Assembly: GCA_021828155.1 (NCBI GenBank) | Contig: JAKAST010000003.1 | Span: 1-62,916 of the forward strand | DNA from: Microcaldota archaeon | Lineage (GTDB): Archaea; Micrarchaeota; Micrarchaeia; Micrarchaeales; Micrarchaeaceae | Length of the DNA: 62,916 nucleotides | Reading direction: 5' to 3' | Shown here: positions 41,176 to 50,533 of the stretch, in pieces | Layout of the letters: each line of letters starts with the position of its first letter | Position numbering within the stretch: position 1 is the first letter of the stretch | Program-made: the position numbers and the translations under genes | The notes under the pieces: model-generated | Told to the model about the DNA's origin: nothing | Seen by the model: the letters and a program-made list of their open reading frames with translations, nothing else | Database searches by the model: none

Positions 41176-41556
41176 TTAGGCTGCCTGCTCGGGCTTGCCT
41201 GCCAGCGCCGGCATGTAGCTCAGAAGCGACAGCAGGTACATCAGCACTATTATTGCCAGGCCGGCAAGCACCGCCATCAGGGAGCGTCCGGCAGCTATCA
41301 GCAGGCCCGCGAACAGCACGCCTATTACAACGTACGCTATCTGCTTCCTGACATAGGAGTCGCGCGCCTTTTTGTACTTCACATAGCACTCCTTGCACAC
41401 AACCAGCCTGTAGTTCTTCGCGTTCCTCGTTACGTTGCGCTTGAACCAGCGTATAGCCCGTATGACGTAGTCTTCCTGCACCTCTAGGCCATCAACGGCC
41501 CCGCCGCATATTATGCACCGCGGCTCGCTGGAAGCACGCTTTGAGTTTCTTGCCAT
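41176..41556 (-). CDS. Zinc-ribbon membrane protein
   Basis: 126 aa from ATG 41556 (in-frame TTG 41568 also possible). N-terminal zinc ribbon CIICGGAV and VCKECYVKYKK, then two helices (about 74-95 and 98-118). The cytoplasmic zinc domain plus membrane hairpin suggests an adaptor at the base of a membrane complex. Same strand, overlapping or touching the preceding gene. Confidence 0.6.
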   Translation of the reverse strand: MARNSKRASSEPRCIICGGAVDGLEVQEDYVIRAIRWFKRNVTRNAKNYRLVVCKECYVKYKKARDSYVRKQIAYVVIGVLFAGLLIAAGRSLMAVLAGLAIIVLMYLLSLLSYMPALAGKPEQAA

Positions 41557-41560
41557 AGCA

Positions 41561-41869
41561 TCAACCAAAATCTATAGTTGCCTCGTATATACGGCCCGAC
41601 TCTGCCAGCGCCTTCTGCTCGTCCGCCATGTTCATTGCGTCGTTTATCATTAGGTCGTCCATGCCGAGGCGCCTGAAAATGTTTGTCATGTCGGCCCTGC
41701 TCACGCCCGCCTTCTCCAGCATCGCCGCGAATGCCACTACGTTTATGTGCCGGTGGGCCTTCTCCATATCAGCGAAGAGCTTCTGTATGGAGCCCTCACT
41801 CAGCTTGTAGGCGATGAGCACGCGCCTCAGCTCAAGCCTGCTTATCGAGAACGTATCTTTGGCTGCCAT
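41561..41869 (-). CDS. Small helical protein coupled to the VirB4-like gene
   Basis: 102 aa from ATG 41869, chosen because GGAGGTG lies 6 nt upstream within the end of the ATPase gene. All-helical, charged (SISRLELRRVLIAYKLSEGS, VSRADMTNIFRRLGM), reminiscent of EF-hand-like or adaptor domains but without clear calcium loops. Notably, the C-terminus of the ATPase (LLISGGAQTNDIVGFLKSL) has a similar helical repeat style. Probably an ATPase partner. Confidence 0.6.
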   Translation of the reverse strand: MAAKDTFSISRLELRRVLIAYKLSEGSIQKLFADMEKAHRHINVVAFAAMLEKAGVSRADMTNIFRRLGMDDLMINDAMNMADEQKALAESGRIYEATIDFG

Positions 41870-41870
41870 T

Positions 41871-43385
41871 TCATGCACCTCCGGTCGCCGCAGATATTAT
41901 GCGGGTTATGAGCATATCCTCTATGCTCAGGCTCTTGAGGAAGCCGACTATGTCGTTGGTCTGCGCGCCGCCGCTTATCAGCAGCCGCACGAAGTCCAGC
42001 ATCTTTATCGACCTGCCCTGCGAGTCCACTGTGCTGAATATAGAAGTTATAGCGTCGCCGGGCACGTTGTACTCTATGAGCTTGTTCTTGAGCTCGTCGC
42101 CCTCGAACTGGTAGTCGCGCTGTATGAGCGCCGCTGAAAGCTCGCTCTGAGTGAGCACATCTGACATGTCGACGGTGTACACATATAGCGGTTCCTCGCC
42201 TTTTATGCGGTCCAGGACGAATACCTCCGGGAAGCGCAGCGCCGTCTGGAACGCCATGTCTACTGCGGCCTGGCCCACGCCGAACCTGCTTATCTCAGAC
42301 TTTATGAACTCCGAGAAGTTGAGCGATCCTTGCAGGTAGTTCATGAACTTCTCGAAGCGTATGCGGAGTATGAATGTGGTGCCCACATTCGAGAATATCG
42401 CCTCGTTTATGTCGGTGGGGTTCTGTGACGCGACTATGAGCCCGAACTGGTACTTCCTTCCCTCCCTTACTATTGTAACCGCGTCGCTTTTCTCGTCGCT
42501 CGCAACCTTCCAGGCCTCGTCGAGCACTACCAGCGTCTTCAGACCCTTGCCCTCGGCATAACCCTCGAAGCGCATGCGCTCCTTCAGGGTCTGCAGTATG
42601 AAGAGCGCAGCCAGCGCCCTGAATTTCTCGTCAGGCAGGTTCGACAGGTCTATGTCTACGAGGCCGGAGTTGGCAAGCTCCACCATGTCGAGCGTGCTCT
42701 TCCTGGCAAAGTAGTCTTCGCCCTCGCGCGCGAACTGCCTGAGCCTGTAAATCGCGTTCTCGAGCTCGGCCGGGTACTCGTAAGTGCCGTCCTGCAGGTG
42801 CTCCTCGAGTAGAGATATTGCATCTTTGAGCGTCGGCGCATCTTTGTTGGGAGGCGGCTTCTCTGATATTATGAAGCCGGCGTTGACGTATGCCTGCTCG
42901 AGCGCCTCCTCGGTGAGCCTGCGCTGCTCAGGGTATTCGCTTATGTCGGTAAGTATGTCGAACGAGGTTATTATCTGCTTCACGCGGTCTAAGGGCTTCA
43001 TGCCCGAGAGGTCCATTATGTTCAGGTAGTCGCCCTTGCCGAGCGAGATCACGGTGCCTCCGCTCTGGCGCACCCATGCCTTGTATTCCGAAGCCCAGTC
43101 TATTATCACGGCATTCGTGCCCCAGATGTAGCTGGCGCGTATCAGGAACGTCTTGACGAAGTAGCTCTTGCCCGCGCCTGTTATTCCGACTACCGCCATG
43201 TGCGGGTTGGTTAGATTTGCGAATGACCAGCTGAACGGCACCTTGAATATCTTAGTGGTGCCTATGAATATTGCCTTGAGCGGCTCGTTTATCAGTATGT
43301 TGGCCGGCGGCTCAGGCGGCCTCGAGAAGAAGGCGCGCTTCGCTATCTCGTTGCTCATTATGTGCTGGAACTTGAGCAGCGTCAT
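41871..43385 (-). CDS. VirB4/HerA-type secretion ATPase
   Basis: 504 aa. Walker A GITGAGKS at 67-74, Walker B TLVVLDEAWK at 284-293, followed by REGRKYQFGLIVASQNPTDI, the arrangement of VirB4/TraC/CedB ATPases of the HerA-FtsK superfamily. It lacks a membrane segment and the long VirB4 N-terminal domain; its first 60 residues are short. It likely drives DNA or protein transfer through the membrane components encoded upstream. A C-terminal helical part (about 410-504) may bind the small helical protein. Confidence 0.88.
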   Translation of the reverse strand: MTLLKFQHIMSNEIAKRAFFSRPPEPPANILINEPLKAIFIGTTKIFKVPFSWSFANLTNPHMAVVGITGAGKSYFVKTFLIRASYIWGTNAVIIDWASEYKAWVRQSGGTVISLGKGDYLNIMDLSGMKPLDRVKQIITSFDILTDISEYPEQRRLTEEALEQAYVNAGFIISEKPPPNKDAPTLKDAISLLEEHLQDGTYEYPAELENAIYRLRQFAREGEDYFARKSTLDMVELANSGLVDIDLSNLPDEKFRALAALFILQTLKERMRFEGYAEGKGLKTLVVLDEAWKVASDEKSDAVTIVREGRKYQFGLIVASQNPTDINEAIFSNVGTTFILRIRFEKFMNYLQGSLNFSEFIKSEISRFGVGQAAVDMAFQTALRFPEVFVLDRIKGEEPLYVYTVDMSDVLTQSELSAALIQRDYQFEGDELKNKLIEYNVPGDAITSIFSTVDSQGRSIKMLDFVRLLISGGAQTNDIVGFLKSLSIEDMLITRIISAATGGA

Positions 43386-43427
43386 GATGATGCACCTCTT
43401 TCCGTAATTATCTTTCCATTCATAACA

Positions 43428-44255
43428 TCACATCTGCTGGTCGAACGCCGACGCTATATCTGCGAACGAGTTCGGCATAGAGAAGTTGTACCTGAATAGG
43501 GTGTACAGCTCCCTGCCCACTATGCGGCTTAGCTGTAGGTCAAGCGAGCTCAGGGCTATCTGCAGCTGCTTTATCTGCGCGTCAAGCGCGTCCGTTGCCG
43601 CCTTCTCGGTTATGCCTACAGCCGTAGTCTCTGTATACATGAGCGTTGCTATCGGCTTCTCGCCCTGCGATATGCGGTCCATCTTAGCCTGCTCTATGTT
43701 TACGCGCCGCTGAAGGTCCGTAACAGTGACCTCGTTTGAGCCGCTCTGCAGTGCCCTTGACAGCTGGAACTCCTGGAACGAGCGCCTGCCCTCTATCTCA
43801 TCGCGCACCTTCTGCACGTCCATGCCGCACGAGAGCACGTGGAACTTGTATGGAAATCCTAGGCTCATTACAGCCCTCTCCCACATCTCCGGCGCTGCTG
43901 CCAGGCGTACCTCATCTTCCTCGGCAGCAGTTTCCTCCTTGAATGTGTATGCGAACAGGTTTGCGGTGATGTAGCCCGTGGCGTAGAACAGCCCGTTGAC
44001 GTTCTTGATTATTGCATTCTGGCCCTTCGTTATCGTGTAGTTCCTTGCAGGCTGGAACGTCATTCCCAGCACAGAGGTCAAAGCAGGCATGAGCAGGAAG
44101 TCGGCCCAGTTCATGGCTATGATGAATACGAGAGCGATGACAACCAGCACGAGCCCTATTATGGTGTATATGCCGTGCAGTGAGGTTAGTATGGCGAAGC
44201 TCAGCACTATTATCACGAGCGAGAAGATGAGGTATATTATGCCTTCCTCGTCCAT
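43428..44255 (-). CDS. Two-TM membrane protein with cytoplasmic domain (first paralogue)
   Basis: 275 aa. Two N-terminal helices (about 7-26 and 29-50), then a cytoplasmic part with an alpha/beta segment (NYTITKGQNAIIKNVNGLFY, ATGYITANLF) and coiled coil (TDALDAQIKQLQIALSSLD). Layout and neighbour resemble the VirB3 plus VirB4-N-terminal module of type IV systems, here separate from the ATPase. Its ATG abuts the stop of the 272-aa gene. Confidence 0.7.
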   Translation of the reverse strand: MDEEGIIYLIFSLVIIVLSFAILTSLHGIYTIIGLVLVVIALVFIIAMNWADFLLMPALTSVLGMTFQPARNYTITKGQNAIIKNVNGLFYATGYITANLFAYTFKEETAAEEDEVRLAAAPEMWERAVMSLGFPYKFHVLSCGMDVQKVRDEIEGRRSFQEFQLSRALQSGSNEVTVTDLQRRVNIEQAKMDRISQGEKPIATLMYTETTAVGITEKAATDALDAQIKQLQIALSSLDLQLSRIVGRELYTLFRYNFSMPNSFADIASAFDQQM

Positions 44256-45074
44256 TCACACCACCTGCTCCTCAAGACCCTTGCTTATCTGCTCGGTCAT
44301 AGTCGAGAACGGTATGAGCGCCTCCGGCTCTATGAACTTCAGTATGTTCTCGCCCGTTATCAGGCTGGGCGAGACGCCGAACACGGATCCGATGCCAGAC
44401 ATAAGCTCGCGCGCCTTCTGCTGCGCTGCGCTTATGGCTTCGTACTCCTTGCTGCCCGTTGCCGATATACTGGCATAGGACACCATCTCGAACGACATGC
44501 CTTTCGATATGCTGTCGAGCATGTTGTGGAGCATTGCCAGCTTGCCCTTGACTCGCTCCAGCTCCGCTGCAGGCGCGTTCTTGAACGTTAGATCGGCCTG
44601 CTCGTTCTCTGTGGCGCTTATAGTGTCGCGCAGCGTCTGTATGTAGGCGTCCTTGTTCATCACGTACATCTCGGTTGTGAAGCGCACCGGGTCACGGCTC
44701 ACGCCTATCAGCCTGCTCACCTGCCTCGAGAACTCGAGCCTCTCTGAGTCTGACATCTCGGTTGACGATCTGTATAGTGGTATAAGCACGTACACTGTAG
44801 CAACTATGTCGTCGCCCGACTTGTGGAGTATGGAATCGGCCGTGCTCGATATCCAGTAAGCGTCTTCGCTGCTCAGCACCACGTGCTTCTTAAGCCTCAG
44901 CAGCGGTCTGAACATGTAGAGGTAGTACCTCGAAGAGAAGCCCGCCACATCGAGTACGAGCGCCACTGCTAGTAAAACTATCTTCGCATACTGCGGCAAT
45001 GGCAGGGCGGCCGCTGCGGCAAGCACGAGCGCCGAGGCGAGGAAGAATGCTATCATGACATAGAGCTTGTTCAT
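44256..45074 (-). CDS. Two-TM membrane protein with cytoplasmic domain (second paralogue)
   Basis: 272 aa, same plan as the neighbour: two helices (about 5-25 and 29-47), then VVLSSEDAYWISSTADSILH, IVATVYVLIPLY and a helical region with MTEQISKGLEEQVV at the end. Likely the other half of a VirB3/VirB4-N-like membrane platform. A TATA box at 45126-45135 suggests that transcription of the ATPase half of the locus begins here. Confidence 0.7.
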   Translation of the reverse strand: MNKLYVMIAFFLASALVLAAAAALPLPQYAKIVLLAVALVLDVAGFSSRYYLYMFRPLLRLKKHVVLSSEDAYWISSTADSILHKSGDDIVATVYVLIPLYRSSTEMSDSERLEFSRQVSRLIGVSRDPVRFTTEMYVMNKDAYIQTLRDTISATENEQADLTFKNAPAAELERVKGKLAMLHNMLDSISKGMSFEMVSYASISATGSKEYEAISAAQQKARELMSGIGSVFGVSPSLITGENILKFIEPEALIPFSTMTEQISKGLEEQVV

Positions 45075-45125
45075 TAGGGTTACCCGATGGATTTTGGCAT
45101 GCCCTTAGGTAATTTGCACGTTCCG

Positions 45126-45135
45126 CTTTTTATAC
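45126..45135 (-). promoter_or_regulatory. Internal promoter of the secretion locus
   Basis: GTATAAAAAG on the minus strand lies about 52 nt before the ATG at 45074, in one of the few longer gaps (94 nt) of the locus. It would separate a platform/ATPase unit from the polytopic-protein unit. Confidence 0.45.
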
Positions 45136-45168
45136 ATTATGATTCTGGGTTCACACCCTCGGCACGGC

Positions 45169-46329
45169 TCATATGAAGCCGCGCATGCGTCCGCCCATCC
45201 TGCTCGCTCCGCCTATAAGGTCAGCGATCTGCACAACGAAAGCGTATGTGACCGCTATGATAAGGCTGGGATAGAACAGTATAAGGAGCCAGAAGCTGCT
45301 CATTGCGGACTGCACCTCCTGTATGGCTGTCACCTCTGGGCTCGATGCTGATATAGTAGTCTGGAAGTTGCTGGGTGAGGAGGCGAAGCGCTGCAGCTGC
45401 ACCGAAGCGCCGTAGAGTGCCGACGTAACTTGCGGCGAGGTGAAGTAGTATGCCACCGAGAACAGCGTGGGCATTATCAGGTAGAAGCCAAGAGCCAGCG
45501 CGATCATCATGCCGCCCAGCGCGCGCGTAGGTATGAGCATGCGCAGCACAATTCCGGGTATCAGAAACACGGGTATGGCCGCTACGGCGAAGAATATTAT
45601 AAGGTAGTATTCAGCATACAGAGCCAGGATACCGTCGTTTATGAAGCCTGATATGGTTGCGATCGGCTCCACTACGAACATGTCAAGCGGAAGTTGCACG
45701 GCCTGGACTATCGAACCGATTGTACTCTTTGGAATTGGTAGTTCAGGTACAAACACGGTCACATCGATGGACGATATATAGAACCAGAAGTAGTATGTGT
45801 CGTACATTGCGGTGTAGACGCTCTCAGCCGACCCTATGGTGTTTGTTATCAGGTAAAGCGATGTGGCGTAGGGGTTTATGGGCCCTACTATCATCGATGG
45901 TACGAGGCCGAACATCACCGCGCTGATGTACAGAAATAATCCAACTATTATCATGCTGGCCACGGCCTCGTACATCTCGCCTATGCCGAAGTTCCTGAGC
46001 CTGTCGTTCTTGAACCCCGCTCCCACTGCGAATATCGAGGCCGCAAGAAGCATGGCTATCAGCACTACGATTATCGCTATGGGCGCGTCGCCCTTCCAGG
46101 CGTTGTAGACCTGGGTGTTTATCGGGCAGTACCATGGTGCGTTCACGCTTATGTTATGCGCAAGCGATGGAGTCAGCAGGCCGCAACCTGTTGCACTGGT
46201 AGACGACCCGGACGGCCCAGTAAGCGGCGATGTCGGGATCCTTGCACTGGCGTATGGCGCACTGATCAGCATGGCCAGAAGTGCAGCTGCGAGGAGCGCC
46301 GCAACCAGTGCAAGTTTCGTCTTATCCAT
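45169..46329 (-). CDS. VirB6/CedA-like polytopic membrane protein 6
   Basis: 386 aa. Signal-like N-terminus (LALVAALLAAALLAML), external loop, then six or more helices. Shared features: amphipathic Glu-containing helix FGIGEMYEAVASMII and the signature GIVLRMLIPTRALGG followed 13 residues later by Pro. Last of the six tandem paralogues and 8 nt from the previous one. The C-terminal tail is basic (RMGGRMRGF). Comparable in topology to VirB6/TrbL of type IV secretion and CedA of the archaeal Ced system; that identity is inferred. Confidence 0.75.
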   Translation of the reverse strand: MDKTKLALVAALLAAALLAMLISAPYASARIPTSPLTGPSGSSTSATGCGLLTPSLAHNISVNAPWYCPINTQVYNAWKGDAPIAIIVVLIAMLLAASIFAVGAGFKNDRLRNFGIGEMYEAVASMIIVGLFLYISAVMFGLVPSMIVGPINPYATSLYLITNTIGSAESVYTAMYDTYYFWFYISSIDVTVFVPELPIPKSTIGSIVQAVQLPLDMFVVEPIATISGFINDGILALYAEYYLIIFFAVAAIPVFLIPGIVLRMLIPTRALGGMMIALALGFYLIMPTLFSVAYYFTSPQVTSALYGASVQLQRFASSPSNFQTTISASSPEVTAIQEVQSAMSSFWLLILFYPSLIIAVTYAFVVQIADLIGGASRMGGRMRGFI

Positions 46330-46336
46330 AATATCA

Positions 46337-47968
46337 CTATACGAAGCTGGTCATCATGCTCATGAAGTCTATTCTCTCGCCTATCGCTTTCGAGAAGTCA
46401 ACTATAAAAGCGTCTACTATTATGAAGTTCAGGAAGGGCACGAACGTGAGGCCCATTATCAGATAGCCGAGCTTCGTAACGAATGCAGACAGGTATGCAG
46501 GTATGGAGTTAGTGAAGACTATCCCCACAATCAGCTGCACCGCGTTTGATATGTCAACTGCAAGGTTCGCAGTCATAAGCTGCGGGTCTATGAATCCGTA
46601 AGTGATGGTAACTAGCATGGGGTATATCAGGCCCACGCCGAGCCCTATGGCTATCATCGCCCCGCCGAAGGTGCGCGTGAACCCGAAGGTGCGCGCCACT
46701 ATGCCTATAGTGACGAAGAGCGATAGGAACAGCAACGAGCTCGAGAGCAGTATGACCTGCACCTGGTTGAGGACCAGCGCAGTCAGAAGGGCCGAAGCCG
46801 CAATGCTCAAGATGTCTGCCGTACCGCCGGGCACCAGGCTGTCCAGCTTGGTGCTTATCCCTACATTCGGCTGGGTTGGTATGTGGAAGTCCAACGCTAT
46901 GCCAGGAGAGAAGCCGATTATGTAGCCCGATATTATGAACGTGTACAGGTAGCCATATGCACTGTTGGTGAACACTCCGATGTCGCACTGCGAGAGATTG
47001 AATATTGTGTTTATGTTAGGGGCAGCGCATGTGCCAGGTAGAAGACCAACGCTGGCGTACGCGTGCTGCGGGTTCAGGAAGAACATGTAGGAAAGAGCGG
47101 CGAAGGCCAGCAGCAGCACTATCGATAATATGGCCTCATATATCTGCAGGCGCGCCCAGCCCTTTGCATTCTGGCTTGCTATCAGGCCGCTCAGGGCGTA
47201 GACCAGCGCGGCCACGGATATTATTAGGAGCGTGGCTATCAGCGCTATGCCGAACCAGTCCATTGGATTGAACGGCAGATTCGTATGCTGTGCGGTTCCG
47301 GTGCCAGATGCTGCATAGACCACGAGCGTGGTGGATGTTGAATAGCCTGTAGCTGTGTCTAGCGACGTGATGTTGTAGCTGCCTGCTGCAGCGTCAGGTA
47401 TCGTATACGAAACAACACCGGTGCCTGCACCGAACAGCTGGCCGTTGATCTCAAGCTCGTCGAAGTCCGTGCTCGGGTTGCCAGTTGCCTGCAGGAGAAT
47501 GTTGGTTCCCTGCGCTGCTGGATTGGGGCTCACGGAAAGCGAGGGTGCATTGGTGGCGCTCTGGGCCGCTGTGCTATTCACTATAAGCGCTATCGTGTTT
47601 GCGATTCCGGCGGATAGGTCACGGCTCGTGATGACGTAGCTGCCGTACGGTGCGCCGGCTGTCAGTGTAGTCACTACAGAGCCGGTGCCAGATTTCAGGA
47701 TTTGCGGAGTTGAAGCACCAGGCGGAGTCTCAAGGAGCTCAAGGCTGTCGGCGGGATTGCTGGCTATCGCTTGTATTGCCACGGTCTGGCCGGGCGCCGC
47801 TGGATTCGGGTATACTATCAAGGAGGGCGGAGCCTGCGCCGATGCCAACTGGAAGACCAGCAGCGCTGTGACCAGCATTGCAAGGAGCAGCGCCGCATGA
47901 CCTGCAGGGCTAAGCCTGGACAAGCGCGCACCGCGCACTGTAACAGGTTCCGCTGCGTAAGCAATCAT
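46337..47968 (-). CDS. VirB6/CedA-like polytopic membrane protein 5 with two Ig-like domains
   Basis: 543 aa. N-terminal helix, then two external Ig-like repeats (each beginning with the SVSPNPAAQG/IVYPNPAAPG pattern, about 50-140 and 143-222), then the polytopic part with LQIYEAILSIVLLLAF and signature GIVARTFGFTRTFGG plus Pro 13 residues on. The extracellular domains could contact another cell or a pilus. Overlaps the previous gene by 4 nt (ATGA type). Confidence 0.77.
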   Translation of the reverse strand: MIAYAAEPVTVRGARLSRLSPAGHAALLLAMLVTALLVFQLASAQAPPSLIVYPNPAAPGQTVAIQAIASNPADSLELLETPPGASTPQILKSGTGSVVTTLTAGAPYGSYVITSRDLSAGIANTIALIVNSTAAQSATNAPSLSVSPNPAAQGTNILLQATGNPSTDFDELEINGQLFGAGTGVVSYTIPDAAAGSYNITSLDTATGYSTSTTLVVYAASGTGTAQHTNLPFNPMDWFGIALIATLLIISVAALVYALSGLIASQNAKGWARLQIYEAILSIVLLLAFAALSYMFFLNPQHAYASVGLLPGTCAAPNINTIFNLSQCDIGVFTNSAYGYLYTFIISGYIIGFSPGIALDFHIPTQPNVGISTKLDSLVPGGTADILSIAASALLTALVLNQVQVILLSSSLLFLSLFVTIGIVARTFGFTRTFGGAMIAIGLGVGLIYPMLVTITYGFIDPQLMTANLAVDISNAVQLIVGIVFTNSIPAYLSAFVTKLGYLIMGLTFVPFLNFIIVDAFIVDFSKAIGERIDFMSMMTSFV

Positions 47969-49071
47969 ATCAATCCCTTCAGCGTATTTTTAGACGACAG
48001 GCTCGGTGCCCCGAGGAAGTCGCCAACCGTTTCAGCGAAATCAAACGCTATTATTAAGCTGAGGGCCAGCGCGAACACAGTGTAGAACGAAGGCTCCAGC
48101 ACGTTCTGCACAAACATCGATATGAAGTACGTGGCTGTAATCGATTGCACCCCCGAATTCGCGAGCGCGGCGAGCGGGCTGAACGGGCTGAACTGGCTGG
48201 TCAGCTGGCTCACTGCGCTGCTTAGGCCTACGGACGACACCGCCGCCAGGGCAACGCTGTTCACAGAGAGCGAAAAGTAGAGCAGTAAAGGGAACAGCAC
48301 GTAGAAGCCGAGGAACATGCCCAGGAAGGCGCCGCCAGCTGCACGCGTCCAGGGAATCGTCCTTAGCACTATGCCCAGATAAAGGAAGACCGGAAACACA
48401 GAATAGATGAGCGACAGGAAGAATACGATTCCGAGGCTGAACGCGATGAGGGCGCCGGTAACTGACATGAGTATGTTGAGCAATCCCACGAGAGTCAAGT
48501 AACCGGCGAGCGGCTTGAACGACACGCCGAAAAGGTCCGGCTCTAGATTGATTGCCAGGTTGCCAAGAAGGTCTGTGAGGTCGTACGTCGCTCCGATCTC
48601 TATCAGCGGATATACCAGGTTCAGGGAGGTGTCAGTCAGCCTTGTGCATGCGCCGTAGAATATGCTGCTATTGAACGCATTGCCTGCTATATGTAGCACG
48701 CTGGCCGGCCCCGACACTGTGCCGTTTGAAGCCGACACTGTGCCGATGAATATAAGCACTATGAGCGCCGTTATGAGTATCTCGCCGAGCTCTGTCCTGC
48801 TGAACCTTGTCAGCTTGTCTATCTTCAGCGCAGCGCCCAGCGCATATGTGATCCCTGCCACAGTGACCATGATTAGTATCAGTATCAGCGCCACAGGCAG
48901 GAGGCTGCCTAGCGCCGATGGGTACGAGAGCACGGTCGGGACGTTTGATATTGCAGTGTTGCAGAAGCCTGCTGCGCTTGCCGAATTTGCCCCTGGAAGC
49001 AGAGCTGTGATTGCAAGAAGCGCGGCCAAGGCGCCGATTGCGATGCGAACCTTTCCATTCATGCAGCTCAC
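47965..49071 (-). CDS. VirB6/CedA-like polytopic membrane protein 4
   Basis: 368 aa. Signal-like start (IGALAALLAITALLPG), helix at 55-80, Glu helix SRTELGEILITALIV at about 91-105, signature GIVLRTIPWTRAAGG at 233-247, then Pro 13 residues later. No large external domain, so it may represent the basic form of the family. Overlaps both neighbours by 4 nt. Confidence 0.76.
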   Translation of the reverse strand: MSCMNGKVRIAIGALAALLAITALLPGANSASAAGFCNTAISNVPTVLSYPSALGSLLPVALILILIMVTVAGITYALGAALKIDKLTRFSRTELGEILITALIVLIFIGTVSASNGTVSGPASVLHIAGNAFNSSIFYGACTRLTDTSLNLVYPLIEIGATYDLTDLLGNLAINLEPDLFGVSFKPLAGYLTLVGLLNILMSVTGALIAFSLGIVFFLSLIYSVFPVFLYLGIVLRTIPWTRAAGGAFLGMFLGFYVLFPLLLYFSLSVNSVALAAVSSVGLSSAVSQLTSQFSPFSPLAALANSGVQSITATYFISMFVQNVLEPSFYTVFALALSLIIAFDFAETVGDFLGAPSLSSKNTLKGLI

Positions 49072-50525
49072 ACTAGTCTCGATAGCCCGGCGAGGGCCGT
49101 GTCGCCCCCGAGCACCCCGGAAAGCCCTATTATGCCTGTAAGCACCACGAGTAAGTTTATCAGGGGCAGGAAGTACGCAGCAATGCCGTCAACACCGTAA
49201 ATCCTCACGAAGTCGTATAGCAAATTGAGCGACTGGTCGCGGCTGCAGTCAATCGGGGCGTCGAGGAACGAGGGCACAGAATTCGGCGAAGCTCCTCTGA
49301 TTATTGCAATAACCTGCGTTCCCGGAAGCAGGAAGTAGCCGATGACCGCAAGTTCCGCGTCTGTAAGCTTGCCCTGATAGGGCCAGCAGCCGTCATGCTG
49401 CGCCACAGTAGACATGCTCGGCAGAGAGTAGAAGTTCGTCAGGTAGGGCGTCTCGTTGGACGGATCGGCGCTGGCCGGGATGAATGTCAGGTTTGACGTG
49501 AATATGTCGTTGAATCCGTATGCGGCCGGCGTGCTGTTGGCCGCGAACGTGTATGGCGCGCTAGACTGCTGGGAGTTGTACCCCATGAGGCCCGCGAGGC
49601 CGTTGCCCAGAGCAAGGTACTCTATTGAGAACAGGGCAGGATAGAAGAGTATGCCGCCGACAGCGAACGCTATCAGCAGGCCGCCCAGCCTGCGCGTGAG
49701 GAACACTGCCCGCAGTATTATGCCGCCGAACAGCAGGAAGGGCCATGCATACAGGAATATGGCCGTGATTGTGAGCTGCGCCATGAAGGATTCGACTGCC
49801 GTAATCATCAGAGTGCCCAAGGCGCCAAAGCCGTCGTATATCATCTTGAGGCCCGCGAACGGAGTTATGCTGAACTTCATGGTCAGTAAGGGCGGGACTA
49901 CCGGTATGAGGCATTGTATTGGAATCAGCTCGCCTGGCGCTATGCATAGATTTATGTTGGGGCTCATAGTTGAAAGAAATCCCAGCCATCCGTCGACCAG
50001 GAAGGCGTCGTTCAGTTGCGTCGCGGTCTGGTTGGTAAGGTTGGCGAGCACCACGCCCGTAGCAGCGAGCGGGTAGTCTATCATGCTGGTGAAAGAGGGC
50101 GAGCTGGACTGCGCCTGGCCTGCTATGGAGCAGAGGCCCGGGAACGAACCAGAGCTAATAAGCAGTGAGGTTGAAGACGACAGCGCATCCAAATTGGAGT
50201 TCGCGTGCAGGCCGTTGCATAGGCCGGTTATGGTAGAGGTGTTGAGCAGCGTGTACGAATTGGCGACAGAGAAGAACATGTAGCCGACGACCAGGAGCAG
50301 CGCCAGCATGGCCATCACCATGATGCCTGTGCCGATCAGCTGGTACCCCTCGCTGCGCGCTGCGGCCTTGACGGTGTTGTTGTTCAGCAGCGAGCCAATC
50401 ATGTACCATGCCCCGACCAGCACGGCATCTATCAGCAATGCCAGGCCCACAAGCGGCATGAGCGCGGATTTTACGGAACTGTATGAGGTTATTGAAAGCA
50501 TCGCTGCAATAATTGTCGGTAGCAT
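49068..50525 (-). CDS. VirB6/CedA-like polytopic membrane protein 3
   Basis: 485 aa. N-terminal helices, Glu helix AARSEGYQLIGTGIMVM, two long external loops (about 85-200 and 320-445) with Cys pairs, signature GIILRAVFLTRRLGG followed 13 residues later by Pro, and C-terminal helix. The external loop after the signature (PYTFAANSTPAAYGFNDIF onward) is absent from the shorter paralogues. The next gene overlaps its end by 4 nt. Confidence 0.75.
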   Translation of the reverse strand: MLPTIIAAMLSITSYSSVKSALMPLVGLALLIDAVLVGAWYMIGSLLNNNTVKAAARSEGYQLIGTGIMVMAMLALLLVVGYMFFSVANSYTLLNTSTITGLCNGLHANSNLDALSSSTSLLISSGSFPGLCSIAGQAQSSSPSFTSMIDYPLAATGVVLANLTNQTATQLNDAFLVDGWLGFLSTMSPNINLCIAPGELIPIQCLIPVVPPLLTMKFSITPFAGLKMIYDGFGALGTLMITAVESFMAQLTITAIFLYAWPFLLFGGIILRAVFLTRRLGGLLIAFAVGGILFYPALFSIEYLALGNGLAGLMGYNSQQSSAPYTFAANSTPAAYGFNDIFTSNLTFIPASADPSNETPYLTNFYSLPSMSTVAQHDGCWPYQGKLTDAELAVIGYFLLPGTQVIAIIRGASPNSVPSFLDAPIDCSRDQSLNLLYDFVRIYGVDGIAAYFLPLINLLVVLTGIIGLSGVLGGDTALAGLSRLV

Positions 50526-50533
50526 TGTTCCAC

